Assembly: GCF_000224145.3 (NCBI RefSeq)
Contig: NC_020170.2
Span: forward strand, 1,444,300-1,508,299
Direction of reading: 5' to 3'
From: Ciona intestinalis
Taxonomy: Eukaryota; Chordata; Ascidiacea; Phlebobranchia; Cionidae
DNA: 64,000 bases
A program made the position numbers and the translations under genes. The notes under the pieces were generated by a model that saw only the letters and a program-made list of their open reading frames with translations, had not been told where the DNA came from and did no database searches. Positions 1 to 11,265 of the stretch are shown here, piece by piece (the stretch's first letter is position 1; each line of letters starts with the position of its first letter).

Positions 1-560
1 ATTTCCACAAGTTTGCCACCTCTTTCTTTGCAATCAGCTTTTGCTGTAGTGTAGTTCATTGATTTTGAATTAAATAAATCGGCAATCCAAATAACCTTAT
101 TTCCGTAAAGCACTGCGTTACCTGTTTAACGAAAAACATGTTAAACTCATACACATATGCGTATTATAGTCAAGTGACCTACCTATGTAGAAAAACCAGT
201 CAACGGTTACAAACGTATTCCATCCTTCAGAAATATCCGTTCGTTTGAGTTCCACCTCGAAATAACTTTCCTTCACATCAAGCACTGTCACATTAAATGT
301 GTGGGGTAGGGATGATTCGGTGGCTTTCGCTGTTGCGTATACGTAGCTTGGTACAGAAGACAAACACTTTTTGTAACCAATCTTCGTCTTTATACTCGAT
401 TTTGTCGAGTATGAATGAAACTGTTGACTCTCCTTGCTTATCATCAGTTGGTCTGTAAAACACCGGATTAAATATTATGAACATTTGTGATTAATCCATT
501 GAATAACTTACTTGACAAAGCCAAGTTCCAAATACAGGCAAGAAACAATAATTGTTTCAT
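1..560 (-). CDS. H-type-lectin-like / C-type-lectin-like secreted protein, 5' part (runs off left edge)
   Basis: Minus-strand exons are 560-512, 452-183 and 121-1, joined in phase by introns of 59 and 61 bp. Exon 1 encodes a signal peptide (MKQLLFLACIWNLALS). Exon 2 (270 nt) encodes a module with GYKKCLSSVPSYVYAT and ending FVTVDW, which resembles an H-type lectin beta-sandwich. Exon 3 starts a C-type-lectin-like domain (KVIWIADLF, then ADCKERGGKLVEI, the usual first Cys and G-x-L stretch) and is cut by the window edge. It is the divergent, head-to-head partner of the gene at 2307-3836, with the same exon structure and the same length of exon 2. Exon 2 is about 90% identical in protein to its partner, but exon 3 is only about 39%. 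The H-lectin assignment is by pattern only. Confidence 0.75.
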
Positions 561-876
561 AATTATTGATCTTAATTGTAATGGTTTAACACAGCTAACG
601 TTTACTGTCGATGAACCTGTCTCCAACTTACCAGGTAATCATTCGTTTTGTGCACCAAGATAACCTTTTTCATTGGGCAGGCGAGCTGTGTATTGGATAA
701 CATCTATAAGCGACCCGTGTTCTTATTAGAAAAGGTGTATACGTCATGATGTGGATTTGTCAGGTCTTTCCGGGCATGCTTTGCTTTAAAGCATGGTTTC
801 ATATACATCGTATCTCGTGTTTATTAAAACTATGGGCTGCTGCATGAACCTGTTAGCATCTTGTATACATGTGATA

Positions 877-1070
877 TAGTAGGGTGGGGAAAGATTAGAC
901 ACCTTTAGCACATAATATTTAAATACCCTGATCGTGTTTTAAACAAATAACAACGGTCTATGGGAGTCGTGAGGATATGGTTTCATAATTCTTTGAATTT
1001 TTTTCGTTTACTACCAAATGCGACAAGAAAATAGATTGAAAAGGTGACCCATCTTCCCCCACCCTACTAT
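877..1070. mobile_element. MITE copy 1 (TA-flanked, about 190 bp)
   Basis: It starts TAGTAGGGTGGGG and ends CCCCACCCTACTA, inverted repeats next to TA-rich target sequence. The interior shows the family landmarks AAACACGATCAGGATAT and TAGTAAACAAAGAACATTC, in reverse orientation here. It has no coding capacity. The family is probably the one named Cimi-1 in Ciona, but I cannot confirm the name. Confidence 0.85.
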
Positions 1071-1833
1071 GTATTACTTGTGTAAAAGTGGTATAACCAA
1101 AATGGACGTTTTCGCCCATACAAAAATGTTGAAAGCACGGTTGGGGAAAGTGGGACATGAGGTAATGTATTTGATAAAAAAAAAAAAAACAACGCTACAG
1201 TATATTATTCTACAGTGTTCTTACACTCCAACAAAGTGCGCGAAAACGGCGAAAACTATTTGGAACTACATCAAAAACGGTGTTAAATTCTAATATAATA
1301 TTCCGATATAGTAGAGCGCATGAAGAAAGGCAAGACCCACGTATTATCGAATGTTTCCAAAATCCAAAGAGATGACGGTTTATAAGTGATACCACGAATT
1401 AGCACTGTCATTACTTTAATAATTGACAATTTTTAAAAATACATATATTAAAACACACGAGGAGTTATTTAACGAGACACCGGGTGTAATTTTACAAATT
1501 CGAAAATATTTAAACTTTCTAGTAAACTTTATTAAATCCCTTTAAATATATTTGTAGCATACAAGTTTAAATATATTTGTAGTATACGATATTTATTAGT
1601 TCTCTGCTGTAACGTGTATTACTCGAACTGCAAGAAGCGCCACTTCTGCACCAACTGGTTCATTATTGCTTCGTTTTTTGTTGTTGAATTATTATGGTTA
1701 GCCAGTATAGCTTTGTAAATGTACCGGACAACTGTTGTTCTGAGCCATCCTGTTGTCCTTTAAATACCCGAAAGTATTCGATAAACATCGAAAAACAAGT
1801 TGTTGTTAAAAGTTTTAAAGTATTCGAATTAAT

Positions 1834-2025
1834 ATAGTAGGGTGGGGAAAATTGGGACACATTTTTAACTCTATTTTCTCATATAGTAGTAAACAAAGAA
1901 CATTCATAGAATTATAAAACTATATCCTTATGACTCCCATAGACCGTTATTAATTATTTAAAACACGACCAGAATATTATAGGATATTATGTTCTAAAGA
2001 TGTCTCATCTTCCCCCCATTTAACA
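1834..2025. mobile_element. MITE copy 2
   Basis: The left end TAGTAGGGTGGGG is intact and the right end has decayed (CTTCCCCCCATTTAA). Interior landmarks of the family are present. Confidence 0.8.
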
Positions 2026-2306
2026 TATGGCTTATTATAACTCTATCAATTTTATTACATCACAACAGTTTTAATTAAATGTTTGTTGTTTTTTTTCTAA
2101 GAAACTTTTTTATGCAGTCACGTTTCTGATAACAATATATGATCGATGCCTAAATCTTGTTAATAGTTTGACAATTAGTGACGTTTTCACTGACGTAGGG
2201 CAAGTGTCTTATTTTAGTACTCAAGCAGCAGCGCATACGTGAAAACATTAAGTAGACCTACAGTATCGGTCAAATACTATCAGTAAAGCTGAATTAGTCG
2301 ACAAGC

Positions 2307-3836
2307 ATGAAACATCTGCTAATTTTCGTGTACTGTACACTTAACGTGGTTTTATCAAGTAAGTTATTTCCAATTTATACTAAGATTCGGATGTTCATAT
2401 TATTTAATCCGATGCTCCACAGACGAACTGATGATAAGCAAGGAAAGTCAACAGTTTCATTCATACTCGACAAAATCGAGTTTAAAGACAAAGATTGGTT
2501 ACAAAAAGTGTTTGTCTTCTGTACCAAGCTACGTATACGCAACAGTGAAAGCCACCGAATCATCCCTACCCCACACATTTAATGTGACAGTGCTTGGTGT
2601 GAAGGAAAGTTATTTCGAGGTGGAACTTAAACGAACGGATGTTTCTGAAGGGTGGAATATGTTTGTAACCGTTGATTGGAAAATGTATACGGGTATGTCA
2701 TAACATAAAACGATAAATAAACTGCGCACACGTCACGCAGTGCATCAAAAACTAGTTTTAAAGTAACCGTAAACTTACTTTAAAACCAGCTGATTATCAG
2801 TTACGCTCGGTGTAGTAAACTATACTTGATTTAGACAGTGTCAGTATAACACATGCGTTAATTTCTATGTTATACGCAGGGGACTTCATAGTCGTCAATA
2901 ACAAGGCTATTTGGCTACCTGATGTTTTTACTGTAACGGATCTGAACCGCGAAAATGCAACAATGGATTGCTACAAAAGGGAAGGCCAACTTGTAGAAGT
3001 TGCGGACAAGCGATCGTTCACTATGGTTTACGATTACGTGAGAAACAAGTTCCAGTTTGGAAAACAAGAATTTGTTGACTTTTGGCTCGGTTCAAGCTAC
3101 AATCCCAGAGTAAATAATTTAACTGATACGTATTAACTTTTTATAAGGCAACTAAAGTCTGAATCATTTTTATTTATCTTCCCGAACACAATAGCGAAAA
3201 TAAGGTAAATTAGAGACATGGAAATTTCCAACAAAACGACAGTTTTTATTTATAGGTGTTAAAACGGTTTTTGTTTTGTTCTTTCTGTTGCACAAGGATT
3301 AATCTATTTAATTGTCAATATCATATTCGAATAGCAAAATAATAATATTTCTATAGTCAGAAGCTTAAAGTCGTACTGCACCTACATTTTGACATTAATA
3401 ATAAAGTAGGGTGGGGAAGATGAGACAACCGTTTATTGTATTTTTTTGTCCCATTTGGTAGTAAAAAATGATCGTTCAATACATTTTAAATCCGTATCTT
3501 CACGACTTCCATAGACCATTTTTAACTGTTGAAAATACGATCGTGATATTTGGGTATTATGTGCTAAAAAGGTGCCTCATCTTATCCCTACAGCACTATA
3601 TATAAATATATTTGATCATTTGTATCTCACAGACATCTCAGGTGTTGCAAAGCAACGGAGAACCTGGTTATAATGAAGGCTGGTACCCTGACGATTTTCC
3701 AAAGCAAAAGCCTGGGCTAACTGGTATTATCCTACGAGTTGCCGCACCTGATCTGACACGAAACCATGGAATGGGTAACTTAGTCCCAGACAGTCTTCAT
3801 ACTGTTATAAAACTATGCGCCCTGGAAATCAATTGA
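2307..3836 (+). CDS. Secreted lectin-like protein: H-type-lectin-like module plus C-type-lectin-like domain
   Basis: Exons 2307-2358, 2423-2692, 2880-3109 and 3633-3836 join in phase to 251 residues. Residues 1-17 (MKHLLIFVYCTLNVVLS) form a signal peptide. Exon 2 carries the module also found in the FReD genes downstream: GYKKCLSSVP, then SLPHTFNVTVLGV, then KRTDVSEGWN..VTVDW. Exons 3-4 fit a divergent C-type-lectin fold: IWLPDVF, MDCYKREGQLVEV, FWLGSS, NGEPGYNEGWYPDDF, and a final KLCALEI. The second disulphide and the usual EPN/QPD and WND calcium motifs are not visible, so sugar binding through calcium is doubtful. The MITE at 3403-3600 lies in intron 3. The exon structure is clear; the domain names are from pattern alone. 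Confidence 0.8.
3403..3600. mobile_element. MITE copy 3, in an intron of the lectin gene
   Basis: It runs from AAAGTAGGGTGGGGAAGATG to CTTATCCCTACAGCACTATA and ends about 30 bp before the acceptor of the last exon. The interior is typical of the family. Confidence 0.8.
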
Positions 3837-3858
3837 CTTTAGACAACCCACTATAGTT

Positions 3859-3960
3859 CAGCGTTTCTTAAACTGGGGTAAATTTACCCCTTGGGATAAA
3901 TTATCGTTTTTAGAGGGTAAATGAGTCAAATTCTACATCTATATCAGTTGTCAGGACAAA
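3859..3960. mobile_element. hAT-like terminal fragment (tentative)
   Basis: The sequence CAGCGTTTCTTAAACTGGGG followed by TAAATTTACC looks like a hAT-family element end. A near match in opposite orientation ends at 31101. No transposase reading frame is visible. Confidence 0.4.
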
Positions 3961-3969
3961 AAAATATTT

Positions 3970-4157
3970 ATAGGGTGATAAAATATGGGACACATTTTCA
4001 TTCTATTTTCTCGTCTTATTTGGTAGTAAACAAACAAAGTTTAAAGAATAATAAAACCGTATCCTCACGACTCCCTTAGAACGTTCCTAATTGTTTAAAA
4101 CACGATCAGTTTTTTGATAATGTGTGCTAAAGATGTCTCATCTTTTCCCATTCTATT
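3970..4157. mobile_element. MITE copy 4
   Basis: Decayed ends (TAGGGTGATAAAATATGGGAC; TTTTCCCATTCTATTA) flank a well-kept interior with TGGTAGTAAACAAAC and AAACACGATCAG. Confidence 0.7.
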
Positions 4158-4290
4158 AGCGACCAAGCCTTTCTATCTAGTCGGTATAAATATGTTTTTA
4201 ACCATTAGCATTTTAGACTATTGATTTTGTGTCGTTTCATACGCTTTGTGTTTGCTTGCCAGTTAACACATGTTTAACTCTAACGGTGTA

Positions 4291-4484
4291 TATAGTAGGA
4301 TGGGGGAAAATGAGACACCTTCGGTGCATAATATCCGAATATCCTGATCGTGTTTTAAACAGTTAACAACGGTCTATGGGAGTCTTGAGCATATAGTTTT
4401 ATAATTCTTTAAAAATCCCTTGTTTACTACCACATCGGACGAGAAAATAGAGTTAAAATGTGTCCCAACTTACCCACCTTACTA
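4291..4484. mobile_element. MITE copy 5
   Basis: It starts TATAGTAGGATGGGGG and ends CCCACCTTACTA, in reverse orientation relative to copy 4. Confidence 0.8.
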
Positions 4485-4932
4485 GAAGTTGTATTTTTTG
4501 TTTGACGATTTGGACAATATCGGTTGTTTGTCTTGCCCAGTTACACAAAACGAGCAATGGTGGCAACATTAAGCATCTTAGTCTATATCCTTCGTTCACG
4601 GTACAAATTATTATTTATTATTTCTGAACCTAGGTACCGTAACCGAATGTATACACAAAATGTATGAATTATTTATTATGTACATAATTGTGTAGCCCTA
4701 TAAGAAATATATAAAGTTTTCTTGTATATTAAAAGTCATAAATTTATTGGCGCATTAGATACAGCAGTGTGATTACGAAACCATTATAAAAGTGGGAAAA
4801 TATGAAGTGCAAAAATAGATTTTTTAGCATTGTTGACTACACAGTGCAAGGGTTACAAAAATATGAGCTACTTTACTATCGACTATAGGGTTATGGGATG
4901 TACTTAATATTACGAACATACACATGAACATG

Positions 4933-5127
4933 TATAGTAGGGTGAGGGAAGATGGGGCAACTTTGACACATGATATCCAAATATCCTGATCGTAATTTAT
5001 ACAAATTACAAAGTTCTATGGAAGTCTTGAGAATACGGTTTTATAAAAATCGCTGAATGTTTGTGTACTACCAAATTGGAAGAGAAAATAGGTTAAAAAG
5101 GTGTTCCATCTTCCCCCACCCTACTAT
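4933..5127. mobile_element. MITE copy 6
   Basis: It runs from TATAGTAGGGTGAGGGAAGAT to CTTCCCCCACCCTACTATA. Both ends are intact. Confidence 0.85.
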
Positions 5128-5736
5128 ATGATGATATAAGTGCATAGAAAGTTCAATTGAATGGTACAGTACACAAATTAGTTGTTCAATATATGCACTT
5201 AACTACATACAGCACCAATATAGACCAGTTACTGAAAGAAAATATTAAATCCTCACATACTATTAAGGGAGCATTATAAGCATAAGCATATGGCAAATTA
5301 ATATTGCAAAATTATGCACGTACCAATTACAACATTGCACAAGCTATTAGATTGGTCATGATTTGATTAGTTTTAATACAAATTTGAAGAATGTAGTACA
5401 GAATATAAATCCATGATAGTGGCACATTAAAAGATACATGTATAAGAACATGTTCTAAATGCATGGGTCCTATGGCGAGCCACACCATGGGACCTGGGAA
5501 TTAGACCGGAGATAGATTATAAAATAACCCATATATAAAGAAGATGCAAGCAAATACAGGTGTGTATTTTAAAACTGCACTTATTTATAAAACGTACCTC
5601 AAAAAATTGTGCTTTAAATATGTAAGTCACTACTTTATAAAATTAAAGGCACATATTTTGAGGTCGCAAATAGCAAAACTAAAAAGTAAAATCTACTCAC
5701 TGTTAAACTAACTAACTGACACTATGGGTGTAAAAA
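5128..5736. other. Intergenic stretch downstream of the STYXL1-like gene
   Basis: No gene is visible. A degraded member of an unclassified repeat lies near 5461-5530 (GGCGAGCCACACCATGGGAC), similar in layout to the pieces at 7462, 31478 and 38318. Confidence 0.4.
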
Positions 5737-8700
5737 CTATAACGGTAGCTTGTTAAAATCTGACAATTGCTTTCCAAACACCTCAACCTCATACAGCATA
5801 AGTTGGTTTAAAAATCCGTCATTTGGTTTCACAGTCTGTCGACATTCTTTCAGCCAATCACATGCGTCCTGTAAGCTCCAACATAAACATCTCATTAAAT
5901 ATCCGAGCACGATGGTGGAACTTCGTGAACGACCCATGTTACAATGAACAAGAACTTTGTTGTTGGTTTTATCTTTCGTATCTCCTTGTGAAAAGCTGAG
6001 GGAATATTCTGTTGTGCATCTAGTTCTAATATTACTTTAAATATAATATCAATTACCTTTGTATTTGATATATTTTAACACCCTGTAGCCTAAGTATAAT
6101 TGCATTTATAGTGTATGGCAGAAATATATATTTACTATTTACGCTTTACTTTTTGTGTCAAAACAGTGTATATTATATATAAATAGTATATATAATGAAC
6201 TAAGTCCATATCTTTGGGAGGTGTTTTGCTACCAAGGTGAAATTCTAATGACTGTTGTAAATATTTTTGCAGTTTTTTGAAAGGTAGGCGTATGTACGTT
6301 TTCATACTTTGGTGTAACATACAAACCCCATGAATAGCTTTGTATTAAATATGAATCTAAAAGAAACAAAGCGTGTTAATATAAAGTACACGCATTGGAG
6401 CTATTTAAATAATCATATGGTACAATACATATAAGACTTCTAGGCTGTTAGTAAAAAGGTAGCAAAAAACATGAATTAGATAAATTTTCCAATCAATAAC
6501 AAAATTTGTTTTAAATTTTGACAAATAAAATACTGCATTAGCTTCATTAATCGGAACAGTGCATTAATTATAACTGCAAACTGAAACAAACAAAGAAATA
6601 AACAACTCATACCCTTTTCCAATGGCACTTTCTATAAAAGCTGTGGTTTTTGGCAGCCATGACAATAGATCTGATGAAGCAACGTCATCTAACTGGATCC
6701 TCAGATATTTGATGTTGTCGGGAAATGCATTTGGATGAACTGATGTTATGTTTACTATGTGGGTGATACCTTTGAAAGATTTATATAACATAACATGTTG
6801 TTAAGTGTCTTAGCCATGGACACATACGCCCACAATAGTATCAGCGACGAGGCTTGAACTCATTTCCTCTGGCATACAGGAAGATGCGCAAACCACTTTG
6901 CCACAACGCCAGACAAAAAATTGTTCTCAAAGAATAAAGAGAATGAAATGAATACAAAAAAGAGTAACGACAGTCAATAAACCACACGCTATGGATGTGT
7001 TGGAAAGAGTGCCTTACTGTGTAAAAACAAGACTTACTGTAAAAATATTAAGAAAATTTGACAAAGAAAAAATAAATACCAACTCAGAAGTCATACCATA
7101 GTACACATGTGCTCTTGTATATTTTACACCTCATACACACTTCAAATTACCCAATGCGAAACTTTTTAAATATTTTCTTTTTTTTTTCAAGGAAATTTGG
7201 ACAGCCAATTAATAAACACTGGGTAGGATTAGGAGCAATTAGCTTAAAATCATATATAATGCTTACCTAAGTTTTTAATGACTGTTTCATTCAATGCATG
7301 TTTTGCAGTTCCTTGATACAACTTGAGTGGAATAACTTCAGAGGGCCAAGTCTAACAAGTGTGTTTGCAAATGAGTTTGTTTAAAATAACTAGGCCTATT
7401 GGCTATGTATATTTTGAGCGGCCCTAACTTGACTATTGTTTTGCAACGGTTTAACAATTTTGTGAGAGGTTATACTGCAAGCCACAATGGTACCTGGGAT
7501 TTAGGGCTAAGTTGGCCCCTACTATAAAAGTGAAAAAATCATTCGCAGATCTTAAATATTGTTTAACTGTGATAAAGAGACATTGTCTGTGGTCTGTATG
7601 TAACTCAATTTGTCTTTAAAACATGGCCATGGCAATTGTCTCAATACCAAACAGCCTGTGTTAAAGTTAATTACCTTGGTTAATTTCTTTCGTTGAAACT
7701 GATTGTTGATGAGGTTATTTGTGCAAAGAAAAGGGAACTTTGAGTAAAAATCTTCATATATCATATTTACAGTGAAGTTGTTTTGATCTCTTACAAGTTC
7801 AGCAACTTTCTTTCTATTGTTGCCATACCTGAATTAAACAATGTTTAATACAGATACAAGAAAAAACAAAGGGTAATGATGTAAACTGTCATCAAATAAT
7901 AATAAACCACACATAATATAGCCTGTACAACCTACAATTATTAATACAGTAGGGTGGTGGAAAATGGAACACCTTTTCATTCTATTTTCTTGCCCCATTA
8001 AGTAGTAAACAAAGAACATTCAAAGAATTATAAAATGTTATTCTCATGACTCCAATATACCATTGTTAATTGTTTTAAACACAATTAGGATATTTGAATA
8101 CTATGTGCTTAAGGTGTCCCGTCTTCCCCCAACCTACTATGCAATTTTCATTGACCCCTATACTTTTGGATTTGTATGCCACCTTAACATAAATGACAAA
8201 GTATCTCTACATGCAAGTACCTAGAATAGCCAAATATAATAAACAACTCACAATACAATCATATGATGAAAACTTGGTTGTGATGTTAAAGTCATGTTAT
8301 CAGAATCTGTTTGTAAATTTGAGGAATGAACTGCTGTTACTATATGACTGTGTTTGTATTCTTCTGGGGATCTGTATAAAAACAGGTGATAAAGATTATA
8401 ACACTAGTGTAGAAGTAGATACTGATAACAATGCATATCATAACTTTTTACAGCAACAAAATCTATAACTTTTAAAGTAAATGTTTGACTTTGTCTTACA
8501 CCTACATTCTCAGATTAGCTTTTACTGAAGTGGTTGTACGCTAACGAGACCACAGGACAATTCTCAATTGGAGAGTTTATCTTTCCCAGACAGTTAGCAA
8601 GACAAAGCACAGTCCAGATATAACTATTTTTAAATGTTATGTTAGTATACTGATTCTGATGGGAAGTATGAGGAAAGTCATTGTACAGTGTACGTGTGTA

Positions 8701-9850
8701 CCTAATACCCATAATCCATACATACAGTGGTATCTTTTGATTTAGCCAATTTAACCAATAGTTTGCCCTTTAAAATTAAAACAATGGAATAGATTAATCA
8801 AGCATGAGAGGTATAATAATAATAGAGCATTTATATCCCATACAAACCTGCAATCAACCAACATAAGATATTCCTCACTATGTAGCTGGGGTTCTGCTTC
8901 CCATGTTTCAGCAACCAACACATTATAAAGTTCCGATATTGACCATTCAACATCCTTAGATGGTGTTTTAACTGGTTTTACTTTCCTGGGTAAACTTTGA
9001 TGTCCACCATTCGATATTATTTGCTCTGTTTGAATTCGGGGCAAAGTCTGAAAGGATAAGTTAGAATGAATGTAACTTATTTTATCCTCGCGTGGCCGGA
9101 AAATGACAGTTGTTGACTCATTATAACACAACTACCTATGTATCTCGTGCGAGCTTACGCCGTTACAAAATGTTGTGTTTCGTAATAGAATTTGCTTTTT
9201 ATCCATTAAAATTATATATATATAAATATATATATATATATTTACCGACAGTGGCGCAGCCAGAAAAAAAAATAAGGGGGGGGGGGGTTGCAATCAAAAA
9301 ATGTTCCACCCTGGCTGTATACCGGTATACATACATAATTATGTATCAATGTACGTGTATATATATAGCCTTTATATAGGGGTAGTTTGTTTATAGGCGC
9401 ACCAAACGCCTCTGGTTGTTATTGCTTTTGATGTATATATGACCTTCCTCAGCTAAACCTTTGATTATCATTCTTAAATATATATATATATATATTTATA
9501 TATTTATAATATATATTTAAAGTTAATGTTCATGTGTTTGAGGTTTGACCCTCTTGATTTAGCTTTACATTTTTTAATTAATCCAGATTTACAAAAAGGA
9601 TGCTTACTTACAATAACATAAAGACAAAAAAGGGTATAGGCCTATTTAAATAATTGAAATAAAAATACCATATTAACGGTGACTAAAATATTGAACAAAA
9701 TACCTTTTTATGTAAAGTTTCATGCTGGCTGCTCTTTAACGTTGCCAGGTCAGTGGGGTAAGTGACAGAGCGATTGGAAAACAGTTTCTTTTCATTCTTG
9801 AACTTTTTCGACGTGATTGTGGAATTAATCCTCGAGCCACCCGAACCCAT
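5737..9850 (-). CDS. STYXL1: STYXL1-like rhodanese + dual-specificity phosphatase, catalytic Cys present
   Basis: Seven exons (9850-9704, 9047-8848, 8371-8252, 7828-7675, 7351-7267, 6769-6613, 5995-5737) give 373 residues in phase. After a basic N-terminal extension comes a rhodanese/CH2-like domain: SISELYNVLV, EEYLMLVDCRSPEEYKHSHI, YEDFYSKFPFLC. Then comes a dual-specificity phosphatase domain: ITHIVNITSV, LRIQLDD with the candidate general-acid Asp, then KVLVHCNMGRSRSSTIVLGY. Domain order and many aligned motifs (STELYN-like start, GYLM, KPNDGFLNQL) match vertebrate STYXL1/MK-STYX better than the MKPs. Vertebrate STYXL1 has lost the catalytic Cys; here HC-x5-R is complete, so activity is predicted. 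The acceptor at 5996 was chosen because it alone keeps phase with the preceding donor. Confidence 0.85.
6799..6913 (-). mobile_element. tRNA-derived SINE fragment
   Basis: The tRNA-head end is at the right (CCACTTTGCCACAACGCC) and the conserved core (TTAAGTGTCTTAGCCATGGA) at the left. It sits about 30 bp upstream of the acceptor of STYXL1 exon 6. Confidence 0.75.
7946..8140. mobile_element. MITE copy 7, in a STYXL1 intron
   Basis: It runs from CAGTAGGGTGGTGGAAAAT to CTTCCCCCAACCTACTA and lies between the third and fourth coding exons. Confidence 0.8.
9063..9165 (-). mobile_element. SINE 3'-tail fragment
   Basis: It carries the family tail TTATCCTCGCGTGGCCGGAA followed by AATGACAGTTGTTG and CTCGTGCGAGCTTACG. 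The tRNA head is absent. Confidence 0.65.
9216..9300. repeat. AT microsatellite and CAGTGGCGCAGCCAG / poly-G repeat
   Basis: A short (TA)n tract is followed by CAGTGGCGCAGCCAG, an A-run and a 12-G run. The same motif, in reverse, occurs at 40080-40118. A second (TA)n tract lies at 9477-9495. Confidence 0.5.
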
Positions 9851-10263
9851 TGTAGACGTCAACACAAGTTAAACTACCATATTTAAAGTAAAGATCAGGT
9901 TTTTATGGCATTCTCTACTGTACAAATAGCATTTAAACCTTGGCAAACTAATAAAATTATATGATTCGCTAATTTTAACCAAAACTGAAACCATATGGTT
10001 TTGAAGAGCCATTCTCATACTAATAAATTCAAGTTCCAACAAAAATGTGAAAAATATGTTATCACGTACAAACTAATGGTATTGACTCTATACAGATGAG
10101 ATCCAATAATCCAATATCCTCAATGAATCAGTTTAACATATAAAAAAGCGGTTCATTTTCATCACAAGTAGGAATATATACATGTTCAAAAATGCAATTT
10201 AAATTTAGTATTTTGGCACGAAATGTATTTAGTTAAAAGAGATATAAATTAATTGATGTTTTT

Positions 10264-10743
10264 TTAAACGCTATGCTTTAATTTTGTTCCCATTTGCTTT
10301 GTTGATGAGTTTTTTTCTTCAGAGTTAAATATAATGTTTCCAGGCGGAGCAACAAAATATTGTTCTAAAACTTCTTTTGCATTGGTTAATATTAACTGAG
10401 AAGTTTCAGATGGAATGTCTTTCCTCAGTTGTAATGATGAGTGGTCTAACACAGAAACCATTGGGGTTATGCCATCTGTATTCAGTTCATGTAATCGCTC
10501 AGTAAAATTGATTGCTTCTTCTATTGTTTCTTTTTCCTTATGTCCATCCAGTTCCACAAGTGAAAGTTGTTTTATATAATTCACAGTTTCTGGATCTAAA
10601 TTTACTTTTTTCTTGACGTTGGTGGTTTTTGAGACTTTCCAACTGCATGAAGATGGTACAGCTTTGTTGGTAAAACAACGATGTATGAATAGATTAAGAT
10701 AAGGCAATGACCTTAAGCCACGTGCCAACACAGGGGCTGGCAT
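10264..10743 (-). CDS. GATC: Mitochondrial glutamyl-tRNA(Gln) amidotransferase subunit C
   Basis: A single uninterrupted 159-residue reading frame. The first about 45 residues are Arg/Lys-rich and free of acidic residues, as in a mitochondrial transit peptide. The GatC domain follows: ETVNYIKQLSLVEL, INFTERLHELNTDGITPMVS, LRKDIP, and the diagnostic EQYFVAPPGNI, shared with human GATC. With GatA and GatB it would convert Glu-tRNA(Gln) to Gln-tRNA(Gln) in the matrix. It lies 413 bp upstream of the STYXL1-like start on the same strand, so a shared transcript is possible but not shown. Confidence 0.93.
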   Translation of the reverse strand: MPAPVLARGLRSLPYLNLFIHRCFTNKAVPSSCSWKVSKTTNVKKKVNLDPETVNYIKQLSLVELDGHKEKETIEEAINFTERLHELNTDGITPMVSVLDHSSLQLRKDIPSETSQLILTNAKEVLEQYFVAPPGNIIFNSEEKNSSTKQMGTKLKHSV

Positions 10744-11265
10744 TTTATCGAAAACAATCTAAAAGATATATGTATAAATATATTACTTTGTTACATATCT
10801 AGGTTAAAAATACTGCTTCCTTAAAAATAGCTGAATTTTCCATACCGTACATCAAAAATTACCTTGTCTTTTTAGGTTAGGCCTTTTCCCGTGTTAAACT
10901 AACACAAGAGAAACAAGTAAAACGCCGTATGCAAACAGCAAAAAAACGTAACCCCATTCCATACCTTTCATTATAAATCACTAAACAAGTAGCAACGCAT
11001 ACACTGAATAACTCGGCGCATAAACTCGAACCAAAACAAATGTCGCAATACTTTTTTTCTTTTGCCTTTTCCTCTTGAAGTCTAGCGATTCTCTCGAATT
11101 TTATTCTTTGTCCAGGAAAAATATCCTATTTGTAAACTGTTCATCTTTGAACAATAAGATCGTAAAGACGAAAAAGTACAAGATATTGAAAAATGTCAGT
11201 ATTTATTTGTTACGAAAAGTGTTGTACGGGTAATTATGCAAGGAAATAATATGGATACACATTCC
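10744..11265. other. Intergenic, upstream of GATC
   Basis: It should hold the GATC promoter. I see no clear motif, repeat or further coding exon. Confidence 0.35.

Larger units (their letters stand above)
561..2306. other. Shared upstream region of the head-to-head lectin pair
   Basis: The two divergent lectin-like genes start at 560 (minus) and 2307 (plus), so any bidirectional promoter lies here. The stretch holds two MITE copies (877-1070 and 1834-2025). I see no exon, RNA gene or recognisable promoter motif in the rest. Confidence 0.5.

Noticed and set aside
2867-3109. Resemblance of IWLPDVF to the ligand-binding domain of Cys-loop receptors
   Set aside because: There is no Cys-loop and no following channel helices. 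The partner exon at 1-121 (ADCKERGGKLVEI) and the final exon fit a C-type-lectin fold better.
8515-8712. Possible STYXL1 exon encoding YIWTVLCLANCLGKINS
   Set aside because: The exon at 8371-8252 gives the expected RSPEEYKHSHI rhodanese sequence in phase with both neighbours, so this frame is intronic noise.
9850-10264. GATC-STYXL1 operon with trans-splicing
   Set aside because: Ciona has operons, but the 413-bp gap is longer than their usual spacing and no convincing acceptor directly precedes the STYXL1 start. Left as a possibility only.
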